From: DALYJJ01 sp031969915
GTDB taxonomy: Bacteria; Acidobacteriota; Terriglobia; Bryobacterales; Bryobacteraceae
Direction: 5' to 3'
Length of the DNA stretch: 14,714 bases
Assembly: GCA_031969915.1 (NCBI GenBank)
Contig: DALYJJ010000142.1
Span: 1-14,714, forward strand
Positions 1 to 6,134 of this stretch are shown one piece after another (the first letter of the stretch is position 1; each line of letters starts with the position of its first letter). The notes under the pieces are model-generated. The model was not told the origin of the DNA, did not search any database, and saw only the letters and a program-made list of their open reading frames with translations. The position numbers and the translations under genes were made by a program.

Positions 1-241
1 TCGCCACCGCGACGATGCCCCCCGCCACCACCGGCTGCCCGCTCAACGGCCCCGGCGCGTCCCACCGCCAGGCGGGCGCGCCGTAGCCCGCGGGAGTCGA
101 GTTCGTGTTCCGGCCCGTGAACACCGTGGCCGGCTGGAAGCCGCTCTTCGCGGCGTCGCACTGCAGTTGCGGCCAGTCGGCGGCGCCGGCCGCCAGCTCG
201 GCCACGATCAGCAACAGGGGGCAGCGGAGGAAAGATTGCAT
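1..241 (-). CDS. PQQ-like beta-propeller protein, N-terminal part (partial)
   Basis: The reading frame starts at ATG 241 (reading leftward) and stays open for 80 codons to the window edge, so only the N-terminus is seen. Residues 1-21 form a hydrophobic signal peptide (MQSFLRCPLLLIVAELAAGA, then AADW), which points to export. The mature start, DWPQLQCDAAKSGFQP, followed later by W-x-D-x-PGPLSGQPVVAGG, matches the first blade of PQQ-binding-like (BamB or quinoprotein type) beta-propellers, which begin with a DWPQ...D...SG pattern. These proteins are secreted dehydrogenase-like or scaffold proteins, and the fragment cannot say which. GAGG lies 3 bases and AGGAG 14 bases before the ATG, so the ribosome site is not ideal. 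It is divergent from the thymidylate-kinase-like gene. Confidence 0.65.
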   Translation of the reverse strand, partial: MQSFLRCPLLLIVAELAAGAADWPQLQCDAAKSGFQPATVFTGRNTNSTPAGYGAPAWRWDAPGPLSGQPVVAGGIVAVA

Positions 242-268
242 AGGCCTCGTTCGCACTCCTACTCTTGC

Positions 269-296
269 AATATAGATTCAGACCCGAATTTTGCAA
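269..296 (-). promoter_or_regulatory. Candidate promoter of the PQQ-like gene
   Basis: Read on the minus strand there is TTGCAA (291-296) as a -35-like box, a 16-base spacer and TATATT (269-274) as a -10-like box, about 28 bases before the ATG at 241. This AT-rich patch stands out from the GC-rich surroundings. The match to sigma-70 is 4/6 and 5/6. The octamer TGCAAATA occurs at 292-299 and again at 320-327, and could be a regulator half-site. No experimental support. Confidence 0.4.
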
Positions 297-410
297 ATAG
301 GCGCTTCCTCCTACACCGCTGCAAATACAAGACGTTACTTACCGTAGGACTTGCGCCCCTCTCCTCATCCGCTTTATGCTCGTTATTCCACCGACCGGCA
401 GAGGAGCGGC

Positions 411-1187
411 ATGTACCTGAGCGCAGGCGCGAAAGCGCACCAACGCTCGATTCGCGAGCTTCTGGCCACGCTTGAGAAAAAGCGCGGCCTCCTGATCGCC
501 TTCGAGGGCCCCGACGGGGCGGGCAAGACCACGCAGCGGAAACTCTTCAAGACCTGGCTCAAGGGCGACGGCCACTCCGTCTTCACCAGCAAGTGGAACT
601 CCTCGGAGCTTCTCAAGGGACTCATCAAGGCCCGCAAGACCATCCATGCCCTGAACCCCCGCGAGTTCTGCCTCCTCCATGCCGCCGATTACCGCCATCG
701 CCTCGAAACCGAGATCCTCCCCGCCCTCTGCGCCGGCCAGAACGTCATCTGCGACCGCTACTTCTTCACCGCCCTCGCCCGCGACGCCGCCCGCGGCCTC
801 GACGTCGATTGGGTCCTCAAGCTCTACACCCCCATCCTCTGGCCCGACCTCGTCTTCTACTTCTCCGTCAGCGCCGAAACCTCCAGCCGCCGCATCGGCG
901 CCGAGCGCGCGCCCACCTTCTATGAGTCCGGCCAGGACATCACCAACATCGACGATCCACAGGCCAGCTACCGCCAGTTCATGGGCCGCATCATCCAGGA
1001 GTACGGCGCCCTCGCCCTCGTCTTCCAGTTCGTCACCATCGACGCCGAAGCCTCCATCTACGATCAGCACAAGACCATCCGCAAGCTCTTCCTCGAAAGC
1101 CGCCGCCGCGCCTGGACCGAATTCAACTCGGAAGCCGTCGTCGACTGGCTGACCACTCGCCCGGAGGTGCAGCTTGCCCAAGAGTAA
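411..1187 (+). CDS. Thymidylate-kinase-like P-loop protein
   Basis: This 258-residue protein belongs to the dTMP-kinase-like P-loop kinase superfamily. A Walker A motif, GPDGAGKT, is at residues 33-40. The family's DRY motif is at 115-117 (CDRYFFTALARD), and the region after it (LWPDLVFYFSV) fits the strand that follows. Basic residues around 160-167 (SSRRIGAERA) could form the lid. True thymidylate kinases are about 205-215 residues, so this one is longer at both ends and may phosphorylate another substrate. The open frame begins earlier, at 351, but ATG 411 was chosen because AGGAG lies 4 bases before it. It overlaps the next gene by 14 bases, and that neighbour has the same fold without the catalytic motifs. 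The family is clear; the nucleotide substrate is not. Confidence 0.8.
   Translation: MYLSAGAKAHQRSIRELLATLEKKRGLLIAFEGPDGAGKTTQRKLFKTWLKGDGHSVFTSKWNSSELLKGLIKARKTIHALNPREFCLLHAADYRHRLETEILPALCAGQNVICDRYFFTALARDAARGLDVDWVLKLYTPILWPDLVFYFSVSAETSSRRIGAERAPTFYESGQDITNIDDPQASYRQFMGRIIQEYGALALVFQFVTIDAEASIYDQHKTIRKLFLESRRRAWTEFNSEAVVDWLTTRPEVQLAQE
1163..1176 (+). promoter_or_regulatory. Ribosome site deciding a TTG start
   Basis: GGAGG at 1163-1167 is followed by six bases and then TTG at 1174, inside the last codons of the upstream kinase. No ATG or GTG in this frame has such a site, so TTG 1174 is taken as the start of the partner gene, with translational coupling to the upstream gene. Confidence 0.75.
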
Positions 1188-1788
1188 GCAGCCCGGCCCT
1201 CCCGGACGCCTCGTCGCCCTCGAAGGCCTGCGGCACAGCGCCCTGCTTGAAAGCGGCGGCCAACTCCTCCGCGCCCTCGACGGCCCCAAGAGCCGCGGCG
1301 GCGTCAGCGTCTGGGACGCCTCCGGCATCTTCTTTGAGCTTTCCCGCTCAGAGGACGGCAAAGGGATCCCCTCGGCCAAAACGCTGCTTCTCCTCTACGC
1401 CTCCGATCTCGTCTTCCGCCTCCGCTGGGAGATCCAGCCCGCCCTCAACCAGGGCCTCACCGTCGTCGTCGCGCCCTACGTGCAGACCGCCTTCGCCGCC
1501 GGGCTCGCCGCCGGCGTCCCCAAACCCTGGATCGCAAGCCTCTTCGACTTCGCTCCCAAACCCAACGAGACGTTTCGCCTGCACGAGAAATCCAGCCCCG
1601 ACGGCTGGACCGGCAAGCGCCGCGGCGGCTTCGCCGAGTTCGTCTGCGCCTGCCTCGGCTCCCTCTCCGACCGCGTCGACCAGGCCGCGTTGCGCGACCG
1701 CATGCTCGCACACCTCGCCAAGATCGAAAAGGGAAAGCACTACCGCGAACTCACCCCCAAGGTGCTCAAGAAGAGCACGGCCAAATAG
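1174..1788 (+). CDS. Degenerate thymidylate-kinase-like partner (pseudo-enzyme)
   Basis: A 204-residue protein that aligns by eye with the upstream kinase along its length. Its LVALEGLRHSALLESGGQLL (residues 13-32) sits where the kinase has LIAFEGPDGAGKTTQRKLF. Its LLLLYASDLVFRLRWEIQPA matches the kinase's CLLHAADYRHRLETEILPA. Its VVVAPYVQTAFAAGLAAG matches VICDRYFFTALARDAARG. The P-loop glycines, lysine and threonine are all missing, and DRY is APY, so ATP binding in the usual way is not expected. The lysine-rich C-terminus (KIEKGKHY...KVLKKSTAK) is extra. The start is TTG with an ideal GGAGG, overlapping the kinase end by 14 bases. The likely role is a regulatory or structural partner in a heterodimer (inference). 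Confidence 0.75.
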   Translation: MPKSKQPGPPGRLVALEGLRHSALLESGGQLLRALDGPKSRGGVSVWDASGIFFELSRSEDGKGIPSAKTLLLLYASDLVFRLRWEIQPALNQGLTVVVAPYVQTAFAAGLAAGVPKPWIASLFDFAPKPNETFRLHEKSSPDGWTGKRRGGFAEFVCACLGSLSDRVDQAALRDRMLAHLAKIEKGKHYRELTPKVLKKSTAK

Positions 1789-1839
1789 GTAAGGGCGCGG
1801 GCGCCTGATGGACAATTGGCCGTTTTCCGCGGCGCTGGA

Positions 1840-1914
1840 CTCCGTTCAACTACGTGAGCCTGAGCCGCCGCGAACGCGTTCTCCTTCGACAAGGCGGCAC
1901 CCGCGAGCGTTTGT
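1840..1914 (+). pseudogene. Decayed hicB fragment with its old upstream element
   Basis: Bases 1840-1867 repeat the sequence upstream of the intact hicB: CTCCGTTCAAC at 1840-1850 equals 5883-5893, and CCTGAGCCG at 1859-1867 equals 5901-5909, with a one-base gap difference. Bases 1867-1911 then match the 3' part of hicB (6048-6092) with about six differences in 42, and encode AANAFSFDKAAPASV against the intact AVNAFYFDKAAPASV. The promoter, start and first 41 or so codons (about 140 bases) are missing. The fragment is in frame with the AlbA-type gene starting at 1930, but has no start codon and a TGA at 1861. No hicA remnant is seen. Confidence 0.75.
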
Positions 1915-1919
1915 ACAAT
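1914..1919 (+). promoter_or_regulatory. Candidate -10 box of the AlbA/GHKL gene
   Basis: TACAAT matches the sigma-70 -10 consensus at 5 of 6 positions and lies 10 bases before the ATG at 1930. No convincing -35 and no Shine-Dalgarno sequence is visible, so the transcript would be leaderless or nearly so. The box lies at the edge of the hicB remnant. Weak evidence. Confidence 0.3.
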
Positions 1920-1929
1920 CTGTGTAGCG

Positions 1930-3339
1930 ATGCGTGCCACGCCCGAACAGGTCGACCTCTGGAGGAAGTCGCCATCCGAGCACCAAAGGCTCGAGTTCAA
2001 GGAGGCGAAAAATCAGTACGACTACGGTAGGTTGTGTGAATACTGCGTCGCACTGGCCAACGAGGGTGGCGGTCACCTGCTTCTCGGGGTTGCCGATAAA
2101 CCACCCCGGCCCGTGGTCGGGACAAATGCCTGCAACAACTCCGTCGGCATGGCGGAGAAGCTCTTTGGCGATCTCGGATTCCGAGTCGATATCGACGAAG
2201 TGGAGCACTCAGACGGACGGGTGGTCGTCTTCCACATCCCATCCCGGCCGCGCGGCACCGCCTACCATCTTCATGGCAAGTACCTGATGCGGTCCGGCGA
2301 AGCTCTTGTTCCGATGAGCGAGGACCAACTTCGCCGAATCTTTGCGGAGGGCAAGCCCGACTGGCTGGAGGAGCACTCCCGAACAGGACTAGTTGCGCAA
2401 CAGGTAATCGACGCTCTGGACACCCAGACGTTCTTCGAGTTGCTGAGGCTTCCATACCCGTCGGAACGCGGCGGAGTCATTGAGCGCCTTCTGAACGAGC
2501 GGCTCATCGACGAGATCGACGGCGGCTTCGCCATGCGCCGCCTCGCGGCCCTGCTGCTCGCCAAGCGCTTGGACGAGTTCCCGGACCTCGCCCGGAAGGC
2601 GCCGCGGGTCGTCGTCTACACCGGGACGTCGAAATTAGAGACTCGGCTAGACCAGGTAGGAATGAAGGGTTATGCCGTAGGCTTTCGAGGACTCGTCGGG
2701 TTCATCTCAGCCCAGTTGCCGCAGAACGAAGTCATCGAAGATGCCCTGCGCAAGGAAGTCAAATTGATCCCCGAGGTCGTCATCCGCGAACTTGTCGCGA
2801 ACGCTCTCATTCACCAGGACTTCGGTGTCGGCGGAGCATCCGTTATGGTGGAGATCTACAGCAACCGGATCGAAATATCGAACCCTGGCGCCCCTGTCGT
2901 GCCGGTGGAAAGGTTCATCGACGGTTACCAGTCCCGCAACGAGCGGCTTGCAGCACTCATGCGCCGTGTAGGGATCTGCGAAGAGAAGAGCAGCGGGATT
3001 GATCGGGTTGTTCACGCCGCCGAAATGCTCCAACTCCCAGCTCCCGACTTTCGTGCCGGGCATCAGCGCACCATTGTGACGATTGCCGGCCCGAAAGACT
3101 TCGAGGGGATGGACCGGGAAGACCGGGTGCGAGCGTGCTACCAGCACTGTGCGCTGAAGTGGGTGATGTCGGAGCGGATGACCAACCAATCGCTTCGGGA
3201 ACGGTTTCACCTGTCCGAAAGCAAGAGTGCGGTAGTCTCCCAGGTCATTTCTGTAACGACCGAGTTGGGCCTCATAAAGCCGGACGAGAAGGTGGGCGCT
3301 TCCCGAAAGTACGCCCGATACCTGCCGTTCTGGGCTTGA
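1930..3339 (+). CDS. Schlafen/AlbA-2 domain protein with RecG-C-terminal-like GHKL ATPase module
   Basis: 469 residues. Residues 15-125 form a Schlafen AlbA-2 domain: LEFKEAK at 21-27, then ALANEGGGHLLLGVAD at 41-56, the usual E-x-K and AN-x-GG-LL-GV signature. Residues 280-375 look like the HATPase_c_4 module often labelled 'RecG C-terminal': RELVANALIHQDF (286-298) as the N box, SNPG near 317-320, and EEKSSGIDRV (351-360) as the glycine-rich box. The last 80 residues resemble a winged helix (MTNQSLRERFHLSE...). Proteins with this layout are usually called transcriptional regulators or ATP-dependent helicases, but no helicase motor is present here. Some relatives lie in defence islands. The start is ATG 1930; there is no ribosome site. 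It follows the hicB remnant and is not obviously co-transcribed with the kinase pair. Confidence 0.85.
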   Translation: MRATPEQVDLWRKSPSEHQRLEFKEAKNQYDYGRLCEYCVALANEGGGHLLLGVADKPPRPVVGTNACNNSVGMAEKLFGDLGFRVDIDEVEHSDGRVVVFHIPSRPRGTAYHLHGKYLMRSGEALVPMSEDQLRRIFAEGKPDWLEEHSRTGLVAQQVIDALDTQTFFELLRLPYPSERGGVIERLLNERLIDEIDGGFAMRRLAALLLAKRLDEFPDLARKAPRVVVYTGTSKLETRLDQVGMKGYAVGFRGLVGFISAQLPQNEVIEDALRKEVKLIPEVVIRELVANALIHQDFGVGGASVMVEIYSNRIEISNPGAPVVPVERFIDGYQSRNERLAALMRRVGICEEKSSGIDRVVHAAEMLQLPAPDFRAGHQRTIVTIAGPKDFEGMDREDRVRACYQHCALKWVMSERMTNQSLRERFHLSESKSAVVSQVISVTTELGLIKPDEKVGASRKYARYLPFWA

Positions 3340-3587
3340 ATCTTATTAAAGACATCCCACGCCCAGACAGGCCGGTACGCCGTAACCAACTGAAACTAAA
3401 TGCTTTCTTATTTAAGCGTTTGCCCGGAATAGGCGGCGGTTCCCGCGCGACTCGGCCCACAGGATGACGCTCGCAACCCGGCGTGAGTACCGGTCGCCCC
3501 CTTGCCGCCTCTTCAGGATCCCTCAGGCGCCACGACGGCGAGCGGTGGACGGTGGTCCGGCCATCTCGCCTAATTAACTACTGTGTT

Positions 3588-3610
3588 ATATAATGACTTC
3601 GTTATTATAT
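3588..3610 (+). promoter_or_regulatory. Palindromic operator over the -10 box and start of the ArsR gene
   Basis: ATATAATGAC (3588-3597), TTC, GTTATTATAT (3601-3610) is an inverted repeat with one mismatch in ten. It contains TATAAT (3589-3594), a perfect -10 box, and runs into the ATG at 3609. ArsR-family repressors bind AT-rich imperfect palindromes of this kind, so autorepression of the arsR-SRPBCC pair is likely. The AT richness is striking against the surrounding GC-rich DNA. Confidence 0.65.
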
Positions 3611-3947
3611 GCCGATCCTTGACGCCGCCTTCGCAGCCCTCAGCGACCCGACACGGCGCGCCATCCTCTCTCGCCTCGCTTCCGGCGAGGCGACTGTGAT
3701 GAAGTTGGCCCAGCCGTTTGCCATGAGTCAACCGGCGATCTCCAGGCACCTTCGGGTACTGGAAGAAGCCGGGCTCATCACCCGCCGCGCGGAAGGAACC
3801 AAACGCCCTTGCCGGCTTGCTCCTCGTGGTCTCGCCGAGATCGACAAGTGGCTCGGAGTCATGCGCAGAGCCTTGGAGGCGAACTACACCCGCCTGGACA
3901 AAGTACTGGCGGAACAGACCGCAAAACGAAAGGACAGACCGAAATGA
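3609..3947 (+). CDS. ArsR-family winged-helix transcriptional regulator
   Basis: 112 residues, the normal size. The N-terminus LDAAFAALSDPTRRAILSRL is the hallmark of the ArsR type that accompanies SRPBCC proteins. The recognition helix region is FAMSQPAISRHLRVLEEAGL (about residues 38-57), followed by the wing ITRRAEGTKRPCRLAP. No CxC metal-binding pair is seen; the single Cys, near the wing, is not a metal motif. It should therefore not be read as a metal sensor. The start is ATG 3609, because the family begins only a few residues before the DAxFxALxDPTRR motif. There is no Shine-Dalgarno sequence, and the -10 box lies only 14 bases upstream, so translation may be from a very short leader. 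It overlaps the next gene by ATGA. Confidence 0.9.
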   Translation: MPILDAAFAALSDPTRRAILSRLASGEATVMKLAQPFAMSQPAISRHLRVLEEAGLITRRAEGTKRPCRLAPRGLAEIDKWLGVMRRALEANYTRLDKVLAEQTAKRKDRPK

Positions 3948-4414
3948 CAATGCCACCCCTGACGCTAAAGACGGAAGGTGACAGATATGTCGTCGTCACC
4001 AGGCGGTTCGCTGCCCCGCCGGAGGCCGTCTACCGCGCGCACACCGAGCCCGCGATCGTCCAGCAATGGATGCTCGGCCCGGATGGTTGGACCATGCCGG
4101 TTTGCATCAGCGAAGCCCGACCCGGCGGCAAGATCCGCTATGAGTGGTCGGATGGCAAGGGAGCCGGGTTCTACCTGACCGGCGAGTACATCGTGCTGGA
4201 TCCCTTCAGGCGCATCGTCCACGTGGAGCGGATGCACCTTCCCGATCCGACACCCGACAACCATGTCGAGACGATCTTCGAGGCTGACGGGGCCGGTACT
4301 TTGATGACCATGCGCATGACCTTGCCCGACGGCAAGACCCGCGATGCGATGCTCGCCACTGGCATGGAGCACGGCATGGAAGCCAGCTATGTTCGGCTGG
4401 AACGCGTCCTTTAG
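3944..4414 (+). CDS. SRPBCC (AHSA1-type) domain protein
   Basis: 156 residues with the START-like AHSA1 fold: RRFAAPPEAVYRAHTEPAIV near residues 20-39, WMLGPDGWTMPV, the G-G-x-x-RYEW strand, an EYIVLDPFRRIVHVE strand, and the closing helix GMEHGMEASYVRLERVL. Proteins of this fold bind hydrophobic ligands; ArsR-linked members are common but poorly defined biochemically. The ATG at 3944 overlaps the ArsR stop codon (ATGA), and AGGA lies about 9 bases upstream, so the two are translationally coupled. A second ATG, two codons in, is possible. The gene converges with the outer-membrane protein gene, 73 bases away, and no clear terminator is seen between them. Confidence 0.88.
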   Translation: MTMPPLTLKTEGDRYVVVTRRFAAPPEAVYRAHTEPAIVQQWMLGPDGWTMPVCISEARPGGKIRYEWSDGKGAGFYLTGEYIVLDPFRRIVHVERMHLPDPTPDNHVETIFEADGAGTLMTMRMTLPDGKTRDAMLATGMEHGMEASYVRLERVL

Positions 4415-4487
4415 GTAGGGATGCAGCCCTGGCGGCGGGCCGGGCGTTTAGCGGCGACACGCGGGTGCGGGTAGTGCCGGCGGATCC

Positions 4488-5606
4488 CTAAAACGTAATC
4501 GTCGCCAACAACTCGACCTGATTCGGCTTCGTCGCGTCTCGCGCTCCCCATCGCGTATAGCGCAGTCCCGGAGCCACCTTCGCTGGGCCCAATGCGAACT
4601 CGACGCCCGACCCGACCGTCCCTCCGAAGTGCGACGGGTTCGTGCCGTTCAAGTTGCCTGCCAGACGGAACGACGGACCGCCTTGCACATAAGGTGCTGT
4701 ACTGGCCCTACGCAGCTTGTACTTGGCCAAGACCGGAATCTGCCAGGTCACGACGACTTCGGACCCTGTGTCGAAATGAAGGCGCCGGTACAATCCGTTC
4801 ACCTCCAGGGCGAACCGATCCGAAATACCAGCCTCCATCGTCAAGCCGGCGACAGACCGGAAATCGGCGATACGGGTTGCCGAACCTGTGAAAGGCAGGG
4901 GGAAAATCGGTGGCTGAAAGTCGCCCGTAAGAGGCACTCCCACGGCCAAACCAAAGCGCACCCGTCCCGGGCTCGGATTACCGGACATGCTCTTCACTGG
5001 ATAGCCAATCTTCGCAATCAACTCGACTTGGTTCCGAACAACAGGCCGCCTTGGCCAAGGCTCTCCACCCCAGTGTGTAAAGCGGAGAACTGGTGCAATA
5101 GTGAGTTTCTGAAGTCTGATCTCGGCGCCCGCGCCTACAGTGATTCCGAATGGGGAAGGTTCGGTGCCTGCCTTGTTGCGCGCGGCACGGAACGACGGCC
5201 CCGCTTCGATGACGGGCCGCACCCGGCCCCGAGGCAGTGTGTATTTCGCGAGAATCGGAAACTGCCACGTGCCAATGTTCGAGCGGAACCAGGGGGAGCG
5301 CGTGCCATCCGTGAACTCGTTGTAGGAGTCGAACCCGATCGTCCGATGCACTGCGCTGATTTCCACGGCGAATCCGGAGTCGAATCCGAGTTCGAGCATT
5401 GGACCACCGATGAACCCACGAGGAGCGGGGTTAATCCGATCCCAATCCCGAATCGGCTCGATTCCATTGGTAAGCGGCGTGCCAACCGTGCCGCCGAGCC
5501 GCAAGGTCTGGCCGGTAGCGCTACCGAGCCAGACAATGAACCATGCCGCGAGAAGGACCGCATGCCGCAGGCCGCAGACCCACGCGACGGACCGAAGGCG
5601 ATACAT
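4488..5606 (-). CDS. Outer-membrane beta-barrel protein with tandemly duplicated barrel domain
   Basis: 372 residues from ATG 5606. The open frame runs back to 5747, but the signal peptide (LRHAVLLAAWFIVWLGSATGQ, about residues 13-33) only makes sense from this start. Two homologous halves are visible: residues 36-192 and about 205-372. Matching blocks are WQFPILAKYTL / WQIPVLAKYKL, AGPSFRAARNKAGTEPSPFG / GGPSFRLAGNLNGTNPSHFG, TVGAGAEI / TVGSGVEF, and PVLRFTHWG / PGLRYTRWG. Both end in NQVEL.A.I plus an aromatic: IGY internally, ITF at the C-terminus, the latter a classic BAM recognition ending. Each half resembles a small OmpA/OmpW-like barrel. The function is unknown. GGA lies 6 bases before the start, so the ribosome site is weak. 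Confidence 0.75.
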   Translation of the reverse strand: MYRLRSVAWVCGLRHAVLLAAWFIVWLGSATGQTLRLGGTVGTPLTNGIEPIRDWDRINPAPRGFIGGPMLELGFDSGFAVEISAVHRTIGFDSYNEFTDGTRSPWFRSNIGTWQFPILAKYTLPRGRVRPVIEAGPSFRAARNKAGTEPSPFGITVGAGAEIRLQKLTIAPVLRFTHWGGEPWPRRPVVRNQVELIAKIGYPVKSMSGNPSPGRVRFGLAVGVPLTGDFQPPIFPLPFTGSATRIADFRSVAGLTMEAGISDRFALEVNGLYRRLHFDTGSEVVVTWQIPVLAKYKLRRASTAPYVQGGPSFRLAGNLNGTNPSHFGGTVGSGVEFALGPAKVAPGLRYTRWGARDATKPNQVELLATITF

Positions 5607-5780
5607 TGCATCCGTACCAGCAAGTGGGTCACCAACGGCTCGTCGCCCGAGAGATGAAAGCGAATCTACGTCAAAGGGGACAACGGGGGGACCGCGGGCG
5701 CCTGCGCAGTGTGCTGCACACGCCCGCGTGTGCCTTCTTGGAAACACCCGAGCCAGCCGCGATCGGCGCCCCGGACCACC

Positions 5781-5874
5781 CGCTCAACTGATCGGCAATG
5801 GAACCGGGCTGCTCTGCCCACCGCCCGCGCGAATCCGCAGCCCGAAGGTCCCCGAACCCAGCTCATACGGCGCG
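5781..5874 (-). repeat. Left copy of a 94-bp direct repeat (orphan gene 3' end)
   Basis: This segment matches 7688-7781 base for base except at 5802, 5820 and 5832 (97% identity). Both copies have the same orientation, and the similarity stops abruptly at 5875. The segment between the two copies holds hicB, hicA and an AlbA-2 gene. The arrangement resembles the displaced gene end (att-like site) left after integration into a gene's 3' end. Confidence 0.9.
5784..5874 (-). pseudogene. C-terminal remnant of a TIGR03437-domain protein
   Basis: Reading leftward, the frame gives APYELGSGTFGLRIRAG, then GGQSSPVPLPIS and TGA at 5786-5784. This is identical in protein sequence to the last 29 residues of the metallophosphoesterase gene (stop at 7691). 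The three base differences fall at third positions of Val, Gly and Ile codons, so both copies drifted while coding, or the copy came from a paralogue under selection. Everything upstream of this end is absent. Confidence 0.85.
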
Positions 5875-5887
5875 GGGTTGGGCTCCG

Positions 5888-5916
5888 TTCAACCTCCGTA
5901 CCTGAGCCGGTATGAT
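5888..5916 (+). promoter_or_regulatory. Candidate hicBA promoter
   Basis: TATGAT at 5911-5916 matches the -10 consensus at 5 of 6 positions. TTCAAC at 5888-5893, 17 bases further up, is a poor -35 (3/6) but lies in the block conserved at 1840-1850. The ATG of hicB is only 8 bases after the -10, so a leaderless transcript is suggested. Confidence 0.4.
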
Positions 5917-5924
5917 GGAATCGT

Positions 5925-6134
5925 ATGGGCGAACTGGTCTTCGAGGTAGTGCAGGACGGCGACGGCGGATACTGCGCCGAGTGCCTAACAGAGAGCATTT
6001 TCACGCAAGCCGATTCCTGGAGCGAACTGCGCCGCAACGTTGTCGAAGCCGTGAATGCGTTCTACTTCGACAAAGCCGCACCGGCGAGCGTTCGTCTCCA
6101 TTTGGTGCGCGACGAGGTAGTGTTAGTCGCTTGA
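5925..6134 (+). CDS. hicB: HicB-like antitoxin (short form)
   Basis: 69 residues with the HicB partial RNase-H-like fold: FEVVQDGDGGYCAEC (6-20), IFTQADSWSELRRNVVEAV (25-43), FYFDK. The pattern of a beta strand, D-GGY-A-x-x, then a T-Q-x-D-S-x-x-E-L helix is typical. It is a short version and ends after LVRDEVVLVA, with no ribbon-helix-helix or HTH domain, so DNA binding, if any, needs another protein. In type II hicBA systems it would neutralise the HicA RNase. The start is ATG 5925, with no good Shine-Dalgarno sequence and a -10-like box just upstream. Its TGA overlaps the TTG start of hicA. A deleted second copy of this gene is at 1867-1914. Confidence 0.8.
   Translation: MGELVFEVVQDGDGGYCAECLTESIFTQADSWSELRRNVVEAVNAFYFDKAAPASVRLHLVRDEVVLVA

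Larger units (their letters stand above)
5607..5924. other. 318-bp gap between the barrel gene and hicB: what it holds
   Basis: No intact gene is seen. 5709-5721 is a near-perfect palindrome (GTGTGC, T, GCACAC) about 103 bases before the barrel start, a possible operator. 5781-5874 is the orphan copy of the metallophosphoesterase 3' end (see the repeat entry). 5883-5909 is the element shared with the hicB remnant upstream of the AlbA/GHKL gene, and 5911-5916 is a -10-like box for hicB. 5769-5776 (CCCCGGAC) also occurs at 7663-7670, so the repeat may continue leftward past a deletion. Confidence 0.6.

Noticed and set aside
339..1379. Long minus-strand open frame opposite the kinase pair
   Set aside because: It is a GC-driven shadow: its composition is Gly/Ala/Glu/Asp/Val-rich without any domain, and the plus-strand genes have clear motifs and ribosome sites.
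3340..3587. Search for a tRNA or repeat in the gap before the ArsR gene
   Set aside because: No cloverleaf arms, no CCA-type end and no copy of the nearby repeat elements could be found; only the palindrome at its right end is supported.
3609..3947. Reading the ArsR protein as a metal or arsenic sensor
   Set aside because: The Cys-x-Cys or clustered Cys/His ligand motifs of metal-sensing ArsR proteins are absent, and the neighbour is an SRPBCC protein, not a metal pump.
4629..5657. 342-codon plus-strand frame opposite the barrel gene
   Set aside because: No domain pattern is seen, while the minus strand shows a signal peptide and an internal repeat.
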